This document shows positions 12,992 through 23,758 of a DNA stretch of 64,000 nucleotides, piece by piece. A program made the position numbers and the translations under genes. Every line of letters begins with the position of its first letter. Position 1 is the first letter of the stretch. Source of the DNA: Timema cristinae (lineage: Eukaryota; Arthropoda; Insecta; Phasmatodea; Timematidae); the NCBI GenBank assembly GCA_039000515.1, contig JBCFYV010002255.1:46008831-46072830 (forward strand), written 5' to 3'. Under the pieces are notes generated by a model. That model was not told where the DNA came from. It made no database searches and was given only the letters and a program-made list of their open reading frames with translations.

Positions 12992-13397
12992 ATCAGCTGA
13001 TTTATATTAAGTTCACTTTTACACACAAACACATTAGCAAATACGACATAAACTCATTTATTTACAAAACATTTAACAACACCACACGCCACACTCTTTA
13101 TTCTTAACAATCACAAGATTGCTGCAACTATTCGAAAAAGTTAAGAACTTGCAAATAAAATAAAATAATTTACTAATACAATAACAGTGTCACCAGCCTA
13201 AAAACTATTTTAGCAGCGCTAGTGTCTATACAAATGAAGCAAGATCCGCCTATTTAATAAGGTCATTTAAATTTAAAATAACTAATTTCAAGAATTAAAA
13301 AATTATTCAAATAAATCAATAAATTCTCTATTGAATTTAAGGGTAAACTTTTGGGGGGGACGTGTCCGCCCCGTCCCCCCTACCAGGCACGTCCATG

Positions 13398-15125
13398 AGT
13401 GGGTATTTTGAAAGCTATGATAGAGCACCTCTCGCCTAAACAGCAAGCAAGTAGCTGCCTGAGTTAAGTAACCAAAAGAAAGCTAATTAATAAATAAACT
13501 TTTTTACTGTATTTAAATTTTGCGCCTTCCTATAGTAATAATCCGTTTAAAAAGTAAACCTAACACTATAATCTCAACGAGCAATGTGATTCCAGCCGAC
13601 AAATACCACGACCCCGAAAGGAGTCGCGACTTCCAGTTTATAAACCATTGGTTAAGATGCAACCCACTTCATAAAATCGCTTCAAATTCGCCAAGTAGGC
13701 AACGTCGTTAAGTATACTACCCTTAATTTTAGTTTGAATATCTAACTTCAAAATACTCTCTGGGGAGCCCTATAAAAACCTTAGATATCAAGTTTCAGCC
13801 TGATCGATGAAATGGCTTAGGCTCTATGCAGAGATACAAACACACTGACAGGCGGCATCGCAAAAATAACTTTCTGTTTCAGGGAGTCATGAAACGTCGA
13901 TATTTATCAACATTTCAAGTTTTTTTTACGATAACAATACTTTCTCTGCCCGAGGTGTGCGAGAAAGTAAAAATAAAATTATTTCCACAAATTAAATAAA
14001 AAAATTTTAAACATATTTATAGAGGTCTTGACTGAAATGTCTACTACTTTTTCAATTCTTCACGTCTCAATATCCTTATGAACTACGTGTTCACTTTTTA
14101 GGGATTGTATGAGATAGGTAGAATTTAGAGAAAGTGTATCTACATTCACGCGGAGATAAAGTGGAAAATCATTTAGGCAAAATGAGCTCGAAACCCTGGT
14201 GAGAGTCGAACACTGATAGTAGTCATGGTAAATCTGATTGTAGCTAGGACGATAAAACTCCTTATGTGTGAGTGTGTGTGTGTGGTGACCATATTAGCTT
14301 AGCTGGTACAAACAGTTGTTGGTATCTAACAGTAAATGTTTTTAAAAAGGTTTATAATTAATTATTCACACTTTTATTAATATCAATAGCATAAACAAAA
14401 GCACAAACTTATATTTATTATTATTATTTAGGAGTGTGAAAGGTTGACATTTATGAATCAGTTTGAGATAGAGAGTTCTACTATTTTGGGTGAGATTGGG
14501 AAAAGATAGTTTTAAATCCCTAATTTCGGGATAGTTTCGAGAATATATATTTTTTTCTTCTTCTGTGGTGGGTGTTAGATTCAGATGGACAACTTCTATA
14601 TAAAAACGATAAAGTTGTAGAGCCTATTTCTCAGAAACTATACATAATAACAACATGCGGTTTTTTGTATTCTATTTAACTTGTAAATTTAATTTGAACT
14701 ATATTAAAAAAGTTACAAATTAATATTTACTTTGTTACAATAAGACGTAGTTTTGATTAATTTAAAATTAAATCAAACCTTAAATACAAGAATATAGTTT
14801 TGAAGTTATCATATTGTTCTATCATACACGATGGATATTTATAGTATAGTGATTTAAACAAAACTTTGTATTTTCAAATTAAATCATGTCTAAATTCTTG
14901 AAAAAGTTCAGCCGTTTCCTGCCTAATGGGTCTGTTATCCGAACCCCTTTTTTGCTTTATCTATCTTTCCAGCTTTTTTTTGTGAGCCCAGTTAATCCCC
15001 TTTCCCTCACTCCATTTATATCCTGTTCAGGTAAAACCCTCGACTTGACACTATTTGTATTTCACTTTATTACTACTATTACCTCCAAACCTGAGTTATT
15101 GAAAATATTCCCTGTGATGTATTGA
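13398..15125 (+). repeat. Dispersed repeat R1, copy 2, right part
   Basis: Resumes the R1 sequence after the hAT and is collinear with about 1,000-2,570 of copy 1. The block at 14,560-14,870 is absent from copy 1 but present, inverted, at about 50,460-50,760, so R1 has structural variants. The short open frames (13,520-13,711 and 14,886-15,125) are part of the repeat. Confidence 0.75.
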
Positions 15126-15850
15126 ACGTTGAATATATATATCATAGAAGTCACCAAGCAATGTTAAAATCTCTACGCCAAACAACAAATTTTGGACCTA
15201 TGCATTTATTATGTTAGAAATCCAGGTATGGGAGATTTTTTACTACCAGAATACTAGTACAAAGAATTATTCTGGTAGGGAAAAAGACCTTCCAGACTTG
15301 ACAACCTTGATAACTCAAGAGCTTATTTCCATATCTCTCTACTAAAAAGCATTAGCAACTATTTATTTTCATATTCGTCAGGTGGCTATGAAGGGTGGAT
15401 TTTAATGAATTCCTATCACCCTCCCCCCTACTTTTGTTAATAGGGAAAGAAGCAACTTGAAGGAAGGATCTTTTTTTTCTCTCACCAGACTGGCGACCTC
15501 GAAGAGTGGGTTAAACCAGCCCCCCTCCCCAACCTTTCCCCCTTTCCTAAAAGCGATAGTAGGAGAAGTAAGGGAATTGTTGCCCTGGCGAATTTCTCTT
15601 TAGATTGTTGATCCTGCAAAGTACAAACATATTTTGCCTTGTTATTCACAAGTTCTGGTTGTGTAGCACTAACTCGCTACCTTACTTCATGCCTTGTGAA
15701 AGAGATGCTTGATTTTTTTTATTTAGTACCGCGTTTTACAGCCCGTACGGATTATACGCCTAAGTACTGGGTTAGGAATTAGGAAGGTTGAATTTAGAGG
15801 AAGTGAGCACACATTTGCATTATATAGAAATTAATAAGTATGTTGGAGCT
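15126..15850. other. Intergenic, with a SINE tail on the minus strand
   Basis: No gene seen. At 15,722-15,822 the minus strand carries the 3' part of the SINE family (CACTTCCTCTAAATTCAACC, then a diverged GTATAATCCGTACGGGCTGT). Confidence 0.55.
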
Positions 15851-16126
15851 TCAAACGGTGAAATTAGAAGGATTAAAGGTGTTCACATCCATGCATCTTG
15901 GCTCTCTTTTAATGTCACATATAGCTTTGGCAACAACGAATGCACGGGCAAGACAAAGTGTATCGCCGCCATTTTGAATCGTAATAATCCCTTGGTTTTT
16001 GCTATATGTGCTAGCAGGATAGAGTTTATCCCATTTATGATTACCCCTTCCACGCGGCCCTTTAAATTGGTGTATCTTGACATACAAGGGGGATGAAGTG
16101 ATGAACGAAGCATTGCTTTGTAACAC
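15851..16126 (-). pseudogene. Possible Polinton PolB N-terminal fragment
   Basis: A 91-codon open frame contains GIITIQNGGDTLCLARAFVV. This resembles the segment of Polinton/Maverick DNA polymerase B upstream of the exonuclease domain, where an I-x-I-K-N...LCLxRA pattern is common. It is only a fragment: no catalytic motifs, no flanking inverted repeats and no other Polinton genes are visible nearby. Overlapping frames on both strands (15,788-16,096 plus; 15,883-16,161 minus) are less convincing. The assignment rests on one remembered motif and is tentative. Confidence 0.35.
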
Positions 16127-16160
16127 TCTTTATACATTAAAGAGAACAGCCTGCACGTCA

Positions 16161-16678
16161 AGCTAATCTGCCCACCTAAATGAAAAAAATTCAGGTCTTG
16201 ACGAGGAGTCTGTGTTGACTAATAGTAGACCTACGTGATCCTCGGCGCTCGCTAACTCCATGATCCTGGAGACCTCCTAGCAAAGCATTGATTTGCTCCT
16301 CGAACCAGGTTTGAGCGTCACGATCTTTCTCTGGCGTACCTAATTGTATGATCAATTCATGCCCGACATAAAACCTCGCTTCAATTGCTTAATTCTCTCC
16401 TCGACGATTTAAAGAGTAGGGCCTTGGAACAAAGCTCCACTAACCTGGTTTACTGGACCACTAATTCCCGATTGGGGTTACCTGGCCTTTGCGATAGATC
16501 TGCCACCGAGGATGGTTGTCTTTCTCCGGTGCTGTCTATAGGATCCTATATATCGCGAAGGACAGTCGGTCGTGTTTATTTTTTAACAGTGCAAATGCTG
16601 GTACATATCTTACCTTGTTACGGAAGGAGATAGGGGGTTCAAGTCCCTGCTAGATCGACAATCGCTATTCCCCACCAT
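16161..16678. other. Unassigned, no gene recognised
   Basis: A plus-strand open frame at 16,385-16,633 matches nothing I recognise. A B-box-like GGTTCAAGTCCC occurs near 16,636, probably from the SINE-like duplication that follows. Confidence 0.3.
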
Positions 16679-17320
16679 CGTGTTCAGTTGTCAATGTCTC
16701 GCCCTGTGACATAAGGAGGTAGGGTTTCAAGTCCCTTAGAGTGCAACAAACGTTAATTACTTCACATTTAAACTCCTGGAAAATGCTGTTACACATTTCG
16801 CCTGGTCAAAATGAGCTCTTATCTCGATCTTACATGAAGAGATTAGTTTGAATCCCTGTCGTGCGTGTTTACTGAGGCTGGTTCCCTCCCACATCGTCCA
16901 TGGCTTGTGCCCCTGACGGGTAGTAAGACGCAGTTCTAAATACCGATAAGCTTAACTTCGTGGCTATTAGCAGGCAGGTAGGGGGTTTGGTTCGGTTCCC
17001 CCTCGTGTTCAGTTGTCAATGACGCGCAAATGTGGGTACACATCTTGCCCTGTGACGTAAGGAGGTAGGAGTTCAAGTCCCTTAGAGGGCAACAAACTCT
17101 AATTCCTTCACATTTAAACCCCTGAAAAATGCTGTTACACATTTCGCCTGGTCAAAATCAGCTCTTTTCCCACGCTTGCCTGAAAAGCTTAGTTTGAATC
17201 CCTGTCATGCGTGAGTACTGAGGCCAGTTTCCTCCCTCATCATCCACGTGTTGTGGCCCTGACGGTTAGTAAAACACAGTTCTAAATACCGATAAGCTTA
17301 ACTTCGTGGCTATTAGCAGG
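16679..17320 (+). repeat. Tandem pair of about 300-bp SINE-like units
   Basis: Unit 1 (16,679-16,976) and unit 2 (17,003-17,320) both begin TGTTCAGTTGTCAATG and end TTCGTGGCTATTAGCAGG. Each has a B-box-like TTCAAGTCCCTTAGAG, a TTCGCCTGGTCAAAAT block and a GACGG-TAGTAA-AC signature shared with the SINE tail. Unit 2 has about 25 extra bases near its start. The pair probably arose by duplication of a composite SINE. Confidence 0.7.
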
Positions 17321-20078
17321 GAGATAGGGGGATTGAATCCAGGTTGACCGTGTCGCTCAGCCTTCACACAGATTCAGGTACATTTTAATCATCTTCTCAG
17401 CCTTGATATTACTTATGAATTTATGTAGGTATATATTATTCATCAAAATATAGTTGCGAACATTAAATTCAAGTTACTCACTTCAATATTACCTATGAAT
17501 TTTTGTAAGATTTATATATAGTTGTGAATATTAAATAATTTTTTCTGTTGCTATAAGTGGCTCGAGGAATAAAACGGTTCTTTCCACTTTATCCTTGGGT
17601 AACAATTGTGACGTTATTTGCCACCCTACCTTGTATTTCCCTATGTTTTCTACTTTTTGTGAACAATTTACAATTCATTTTCGCATTAATTTAAGCACTT
17701 TCGAAGTTAGGCCACACGCTGGTTGCCGGCCTGACTAATAATACTGTTTGCATCTATTAAATTAAATAAAAGGACGGAACAACGTATTACATTGTTTTAA
17801 ATAATCTAAATAAGGAATTTTGATTATTAGAAGAAGAAGAACACTTACCTTTTATTAAACATTTCATCATCCCGTTAAGAATTCTGTTGACTTATTTATA
17901 ATGAACATCAGCCATGTTTGATTTCAACGCATGCGCAGTTCTATCAAACCAGTGAGTAAAAGAAGAAACAAAGCTCAATGTAAATAACTCAAAACAAGCG
18001 CGTTTTTCAATTCTGACGGATGGAAATAAACATTTAATTCTCTAAGAAACAATACTGTTCACTTTCATTAACATACAGTTCAATATTTATGTTAAAACTG
18101 CATTTTATATGATTTTTCCTAGTCCGTAGCCAACATTTATCTTTTGGTTTTATATATATATATTTGTTTTCTCTTTGGACTTGGAAGTATAGAATAGAAC
18201 CTTTTTAAATTTGATTTTGGAAGATTTTTTATAAGAAACGAGGTCTTCTTCTTCTGAGTGGTTTTAACATGGAGCCAAATCTGTGGAGCTCCGAATTAAA
18301 ATGATTTTAAAATGAATTAAAGGTGGTGAATTAAAGTACACGTGGTGAAATTGGGAATCTAAGAATGTGTACAAGAACTAGATTGTTTATTTTTGTTTCA
18401 ATTTGTATAAGAATTCGAATTATTAGAGTGTAACCAATCTCTGAAGTTGGTGTCAATATGGACTAATGCAGTGGTGAGGCCAAGCCAACTCTTCAATTAT
18501 AAATTATTATCATTTTTTTTGTTTCTCCTATAAAATCAGAATTCATTTACTTTCAGAAAGACAGACTACCGTAGAGAATTAATTAACATTTCATTTATGT
18601 CTAATTATTAAATTTTTTATTATTATATATATATTTTTTTGTTTTGTTTTGTTTCAACAATACTGTTCTATACTTTAACTTAGATTTATATTTACCCGGA
18701 ATTCCTTAGGTAGGCTTGGGATGTGGTAAAGTGGAAAACAATAATAAATCCACAAAAGTGCAAACAATTATTATTTTATACGTTTTATTTTTTTATTGTC
18801 TAAATTACATTTTGTTCCAACAAACCATTTCATCTGAATTGTTCATGTTTTAGTTTTTAAGTTTACCCAGTGGTCTCGAATATTGAGAGTTGTAGTGTCA
18901 ATGATTGAATTAACCGAGGCAAAATTTTTCTTTTAATTATTATTTTTCTCCTAGATACTAGGGTGGCGCCCAACAAAAACACAGTTCTTATACATCTTGA
19001 GGTTAATTGTTATGTTAACAAGATGCAGAAGGCAATAATATTAGACACAAAGAATAATAAATAATTTATACAATATATAAAATGTTACAACAATATATAT
19101 TTATTGTTTTATTACACAATATACCATCACAATGCATTTTATAATAATTTTTGTTTACTTGCATCAATGGTCGCATAGTCTAAGGTGTCACTAGGCGGCC
19201 GGTGACAGGCTGATTAACGTTTGAAGCAAATGGTGGTAAACATTCTATCTGGTCTAGAAATATCTGTTCGACTGGCAATATGGTGGTGGTGCAGGAAGTA
19301 CAGCCGTTGTAACAGACATTATCTGTGCTAAAGATATCAAGGTTCGAATCCAGGTGTGCACGCCTCTAAATGTCAGGCTTATCTAATTCTGGCGGGGGGA
19401 AATCGAAACCTTGGTCCCAGAGTGGGCATTAGAAAGCACATCTAAATCTGCGGATTTCAAAAGGCCATGACCGATGCGCCAAGTGGTATTGGGGCTAGGA
19501 AGAAAGCACATATAAACCAGTGCCCTTCAGAAGGCCACGAACGATGCACCAAGTGACCTTGGGGGTTCATGATTCTTCAACAGGGCCCTTGCCACATTAT
19601 TTCAAATTTTTAACACGTTACGGTTGTTGTGACATCTGATCACCCCCAATGAGGAGGGGTATGACTAAGGGAGTGGGAAGGGGCTGAAGTGAAAGGCAGT
19701 CCAACAGAGTCTTGCGAGAGGGAGCAGTCAGTGTAACTTAGTTCGTTCTGTGCCTTGGCGATGTAAGGAGGGTGAGGAGTGAAGGAATAGTGAAAAGGGT
19801 CTTACGGCCGTGATACGCTGTCAGCTGCTCGGTGGTTACACAATTCACTAAGCAGCCGTTGGGAAAGGTTCGTGCTCCGTGCTGATGCTACGTCCGATAA
19901 CGTTGACTGCATGACAATAAATAAAAAATAAACTCCAACGCTCATCCCAATCAATCTTACGACAATAAACTCCCCACACCAATAAAAATTCCAACGCCCG
20001 TTCTAATCCTGACCAGACATTAAAAAAAAGTTTGGACAAGAATATAATACTGAAAGGGGGTCAGGGGAGCGGGAAAAC
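17321..20078. other. Long AT-rich intergenic stretch, no gene
   Basis: No coding region recognised on either strand. A B-box-like GGTTCGAATCC lies near 19,341, followed by a direct duplication of about 70 bp (19,430-19,498 and 19,500-19,568) containing AAGCACAT and CCAAGTG. The minus-strand open frame at 19,848-20,039 has no recognised product. Confidence 0.5.
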
Positions 20079-20215
20079 CAATCAGAGAGCGATAACAGCA
20101 TTACGTAACAACAAATCAGTGAGTGATAACCTTACGTAACAATCAATAAGAGAGCGACAACAATAATATGTAACAACCAATCAGAGAGCGACAAAAACAT
20201 TACACAATCATCGCA
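20079..20215 (+). repeat. Short tandem repeat with CCAAT-like cores
   Basis: Four imperfect units of about 31-34 bp, the clearest reading AACCAATCAGAGAGCGA followed by a TACGTAAC-like end. The CCAATCA element and the TACGTA palindrome recur. It could be a promoter/enhancer relic of the neighbouring LINE or a plain minisatellite; the sequence alone does not decide. Confidence 0.7.
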
Positions 20216-20276
20216 ATATACACTTTCTGCACATCGGGGTCAAAGGTCCAACTGGAACAGGGGGCGTGCTAGGTAG

Positions 20277-21055
20277 TGGTATATCACCACTAAGAACATG
20301 CTATAAAATTTTATCTAACATTATTCAAATGAGATTGACTCCATATGCAGAGGAATTCAAATAATTTGTGATCAGTGTGGATATCGACGAAATAAATCAA
20401 TAACAGATCAGATTCGTACTATTCGGCAAATATTAGAAAAAAGTTGGAAAACAGCATGACGATTCATCAATTATACATAGATTTTAAAAAGATACATGAT
20501 ACTCTTAAAATAAATAAATTACATGACATTTTAGTTAAGCTCGGTACCCATAAAACTTATTAGGTGACGTATGTTTGATTTATACGCGTGGCAACTTACG
20601 GGTTGGATGTTATTTATCAAATACTTTCGAATATACATAATGGGTTGAAACAAGGAGATGCATTTTCCCAATTAATATTTAATTTAGCCTCAGAGTATGC
20701 TATTAGGGTAATATAACAGTGTAAGGAAGGGTTGATATAAAACGGTACAATACAGTTTTTAGGAAACCCAGATAATTTGACTTTGTTGGGCAGTAGTAAG
20801 GAATATGTTGCAAATAATTCAGAAATTTTAATAGAAGGTAAAAGGAAATAGATTTGAAAGTGAACATTGAAAATACCAAGTACTGGTATGATATTACACA
20901 GAAAACACAACTAAGGTACAATAATTTAGAGATTATTTCGAACAACATATCATTTGACATGGTTAATGGTTATAAATATTTAGGAACAATTTTGATTTGC
21001 AACAATGATATTATAGTGGAAATTAGGAAAATAATATAGTCGGTAAATGCACGTC
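20277..21055 (+). pseudogene. Degenerate LINE reverse transcriptase, 5' part
   Basis: Conceptual translation in shifting frames shows YKILSNIIQMRLTPYAE, a GYRRNKSITDQI block, an INYT-ILKR relic of the FIDFKKAYD motif, NGLKQGDAFSQLIF near 20,640-20,680, and YKYLGTILICNND near 20,970-21,010. These match the order of the widespread arthropod RTE-like endonuclease-reverse transcriptases. Multiple stops and shifts make it a pseudogene. Its 3' half resumes exactly on the far side of the Polinton at 43,784. Confidence 0.85.
21050..21055. repeat. Polinton target duplication, left copy
   Basis: CACGTC here corresponds to AACGTT at 43,784-43,789. The central ACGT is shared and each copy has one presumed substitution relative to the interrupted LINE frame. 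Six bases is the Polinton target size. Confidence 0.75.
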
Positions 21056-21160
21056 AGTAAAGAGGAAGTTCATGCTTCAGGGCACGGAGGGGTGGAAATG
21101 ATTACCTCCATCCCTCAACCCTTTCCCACCCCTCCCGCGGTGTGGACTCGCGGGCGCGCT
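21056..21160 (+). repeat. Polinton terminal inverted repeat, left
   Basis: Begins AGTAAAGAGGAAGTTCATGC. It is inverted at 43,679-43,783 with 6 mismatches in 105 positions. The right end continues into a GA-rich tract that has no left counterpart, which sets the inner boundary. Confidence 0.95.
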
Positions 21161-21824
21161 TTGCTTCATTATACATGCAGAGGGGAGTGGGGAAATGATT
21201 CTGTGAGTTCCCTGAGGAGGTGGGGCATGAGAGAAAGTCTTGTATGATTGGTTCATACTAAGCAAGCTTGCCAGGGAGGCGGGAAACTCTCATGAATATG
21301 ATCTAGAAAAAAAGGGTTAACCTTTAATATTAACTTTTAGTTTTGGTGTAGCCTTCTCTAAAACAAACTTGAAAAAGGATGTACTTTTGCCCTGCTGTGA
21401 CTTTTCCTTACTCTCACCCTCCTTGCTAGAAACGTTTGTGGAAGGAGGGTTTGTGACAAGTGATGGATATCTTCCGCTGTATCGGATAGTTAGCTCAACT
21501 CCCCTAACTGTGAGAGCGCTTTACATCCAGATGTTAGCATCTGTTTTGCTTTTATCTGTGTGGGAGAAGCTTTTGAACTTGACAGAGATTCATTTTTGAA
21601 CGTAAGTGGTCTGTGGGAATTTTAAAAGAATATCTTCAAGAGGGGGCTTAAGAAATAGTTTATTCATGTTGGTAAATGTCTCTCTTGACGTGGGGTTTAC
21701 TGAGAACTTTAAACTTCCCACGCTTTGTAGAGGGAGGGACTAAGAGTCTCTGCAACTCTGAACTCCTTTTCGCCCCGCCTCCTGTAGAGAGGGTAGTAGT
21801 TTGCAACCCTTACTTCTTTCTTTC
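21161..21824 (+). other. Polinton left subterminal region
   Basis: No recognised gene. A 76-codon frame at 21,369-21,599 has no family I know and may be chance. The region precedes a TATA-like site and the first convincing gene. Confidence 0.4.
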
Positions 21825-21831
21825 TATATAT
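21825..21831 (+). promoter_or_regulatory. TATA-like element upstream of the intron-containing gene
   Basis: CTATATAT lies about 70 bases before the ATG at 21,901. The spacing suits a core promoter with a short 5' leader, but no clear initiator was identified. Confidence 0.4.
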
Positions 21832-21900
21832 TGAGTTACCCCTTTAAGATGAAATCATTAGCTATCATCTACATTCTAAAGATTAACAACAACATCAAGA

Positions 21901-23692
21901 ATGTCTAGTGAGTACTCAGCCGCACTTTTAACCGTGATTGGATCGAGCGAGGTAGTGTCAAGGAAGTTAACTGATTTAGAGATAGGTCATGGATATTATA
22001 TCACAAATATAAAAGCAATAACAACTAGATACGGGCGTAGAGTTCTCACCTTGCTGGAGAACAAATATAACGTGTGGTTTCTGACGCGGTTTTCTCTACT
22101 CACTGATGAACAACTGGGGAACATTTCCAAAGCGGACTTACTACTTGTTTATAAAGGCATCTCCAAGAACAGCAAGACGGCGCTCATAAACTTCGAAGGT
22201 ACGTAAAACGCTTGTACGATTATTGCAACCATTTCTAGGATTAATCAAATCAGTCAAAAGATGTATTTTTCACGTCAAATCTCTGTTAGGATGTACAAGG
22301 TATGGTTTTTTCAACTATCCCTCTACGCAAATGCGGGTTCACTTCCTTTAATTCCTAATTAGTACGTTGAATAATTTTCTAATCTCGGTTAGGATGTACA
22401 GAGTATGGGTTTTTCAAATCTTCCCTCTACGCCAGGTTCGATCCTCACTTTAGCTCACACATTATTTGGAAACTTCGGATAAAACTTTTTTCTTTATTAA
22501 TTTTACAAGGTTCAAATCTCAGTCATGCTGAATGAAGAGGTGTTTTTTTCTTACAGGGTTCAAATCTCAGTCAGGCTGAATGATAACGCTAATAATATAA
22601 TAAAACATCATCAATGTTAGCATAAAAAATGTATTTTCGAGTCATTTTTTGAATACATTTAATATGATTTCAATGACATTTAATTTTGGTTAATCTAATC
22701 AAAGGCATTCGTAAAAAAATAATAGAAAATAGCGTGCTTTTTCCTAGTATCACGTCTTACTACCCGTTCGGGTTATACGCTTATTAACTAATTAAGCTAA
22801 TATTTTTAGATATAAGAAATGGGCTATATTATAAGATGAGTACCTGCTTTTGCATGAAGAAAAGAATCATAAACCATTTTTTGAGAAAATCGCCTTCAGT
22901 ACATGCAGCCTAGATTCGAACTTGATCCTTCCCGTCAAAGGCAGTCTTAGGTTAGGCATTAATAGTAATTCATCTGAACTACGTAATAATATCATTTTGA
23001 ATACATTTAATATGATTTCAATGACATTAATTTGGTTAATCTAATCAGAGTCATTCGGAAAAATATAATAGAAAAGCGTGCTTTTTCCTAGCATCACGTC
23101 TTATTACAAGGTTCAAATCTCAGTCAGGCTGAATGATAAGGCTAATAATATAATAAAACATTATCAATGCTAGCATAAAAAAATGTATTTTCGGGTCATT
23201 TTTGAATACATTTAATATGATTTCAATTACATTTAATTTTGGTTAATCTAATCAAAGGTATTCGGAAAAAATAATAGAAAATAGCGTACTTTTTCCTAGC
23301 ATCACGCCTTACTACCCGTTTGGTTATACGCTTATGAACTAATTAAGCTAATATTTTTAGATATAAGAAATGGGCTATATTTATAAGATGTGTACCGCTT
23401 TTGCACGAAGAAAGAATCATAAACAATTTTTTGAGAAAATTGCCCTCAGTACACCCAACCTAGATTCGAACCTTGATCCTCCCCGTCATAGGCAGTCTAT
23501 TATACTGCAAGAGTAGTGTAACTAAATAACTTTGCTGTTTTGATTATAAAAATTAATCTAAATATTAATATATATGCCTACAGTAGAAAAGATGCAACCT
23601 TTTATTTTGTACGTGACTAGATATCCCTGTTTGTTTTTATAGCCGTCTCAGAGCCGCTCGAAGAGATTCTAGAGCAAGCTGGCCAGAAATGA
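21901..23692 (+). CDS. Small Polinton protein, predicted two-exon gene
   Basis: Exon 1 (21,901-22,198) encodes about 99 residues with an alternating hydrophobic pattern, including LTDLEIGHGYYITNIKAI and NISKADLLLVYKG. A similar small protein occurs in other arthropod Polintons as I recall it; a compact beta fold (possibly OB-like, single-strand DNA binding) is a guess from the pattern. The frame runs into a strong splice donor, GTACGT at 22,199. At 23,641 a pyrimidine-rich tract ending in AG offers an acceptor; joining there keeps the frame and adds about 16 residues before TGA at 23,690-23,692. The 1.44-kb intron holds duplicated SINE-derived sequence. Without splicing the product ends at 22,206. 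No break is seen in either exon. Confidence 0.65.
22555..23499. repeat. Duplicated SINE-containing block inside the intron
   Basis: Segment 22,555-22,950 recurs at 23,105-23,499 with high identity, and a partial third copy of its middle lies at 22,985-23,104; the period is about 545 bp. Both copies contain a minus-strand SINE tail (CGTCTTACTACCCGTT near 22,753; CGCCTTACTACCCGTT near 23,305) and a minus-strand B-box-like region near 22,905 and 23,465. The SINE probably inserted first and the block then duplicated. Confidence 0.75.
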
Positions 23693-23758
23693 GGAGTTAA
23701 TACGAGGAGAGTAGGCCTGTTTAGAGCATAGTGCACCCACGAAATATTTTAAAAAAAC

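Larger units (their letters stand above)
8366..13397 (-). mobile_element. hAT DNA transposon, inactivated
   Basis: A 5,032-bp element with imperfect terminal inverted repeats: the left end starts CATGAACGTACATGG and the reverse complement of the right end starts CATGGACGTGCCTGG (12 of 15 match), each followed by a G-rich run. It is bracketed by a perfect 8-bp duplication AGTGGGTA at 8,358-8,365 and 13,398-13,405, the length expected for hAT. The R1 sequence continues across the site in copy 1 (near 1,000), which serves as the empty site. It encodes a broken ZMYM1-like transposase on the minus strand and contains a putative solo LTR between that gene and its 3' end. Confidence 0.92.

Noticed and set aside
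20617..20960. Minus-strand open frames in the LINE relic
   Set aside because: The plus strand shows ordered reverse-transcriptase motifs over the same bases, so these are shadows.
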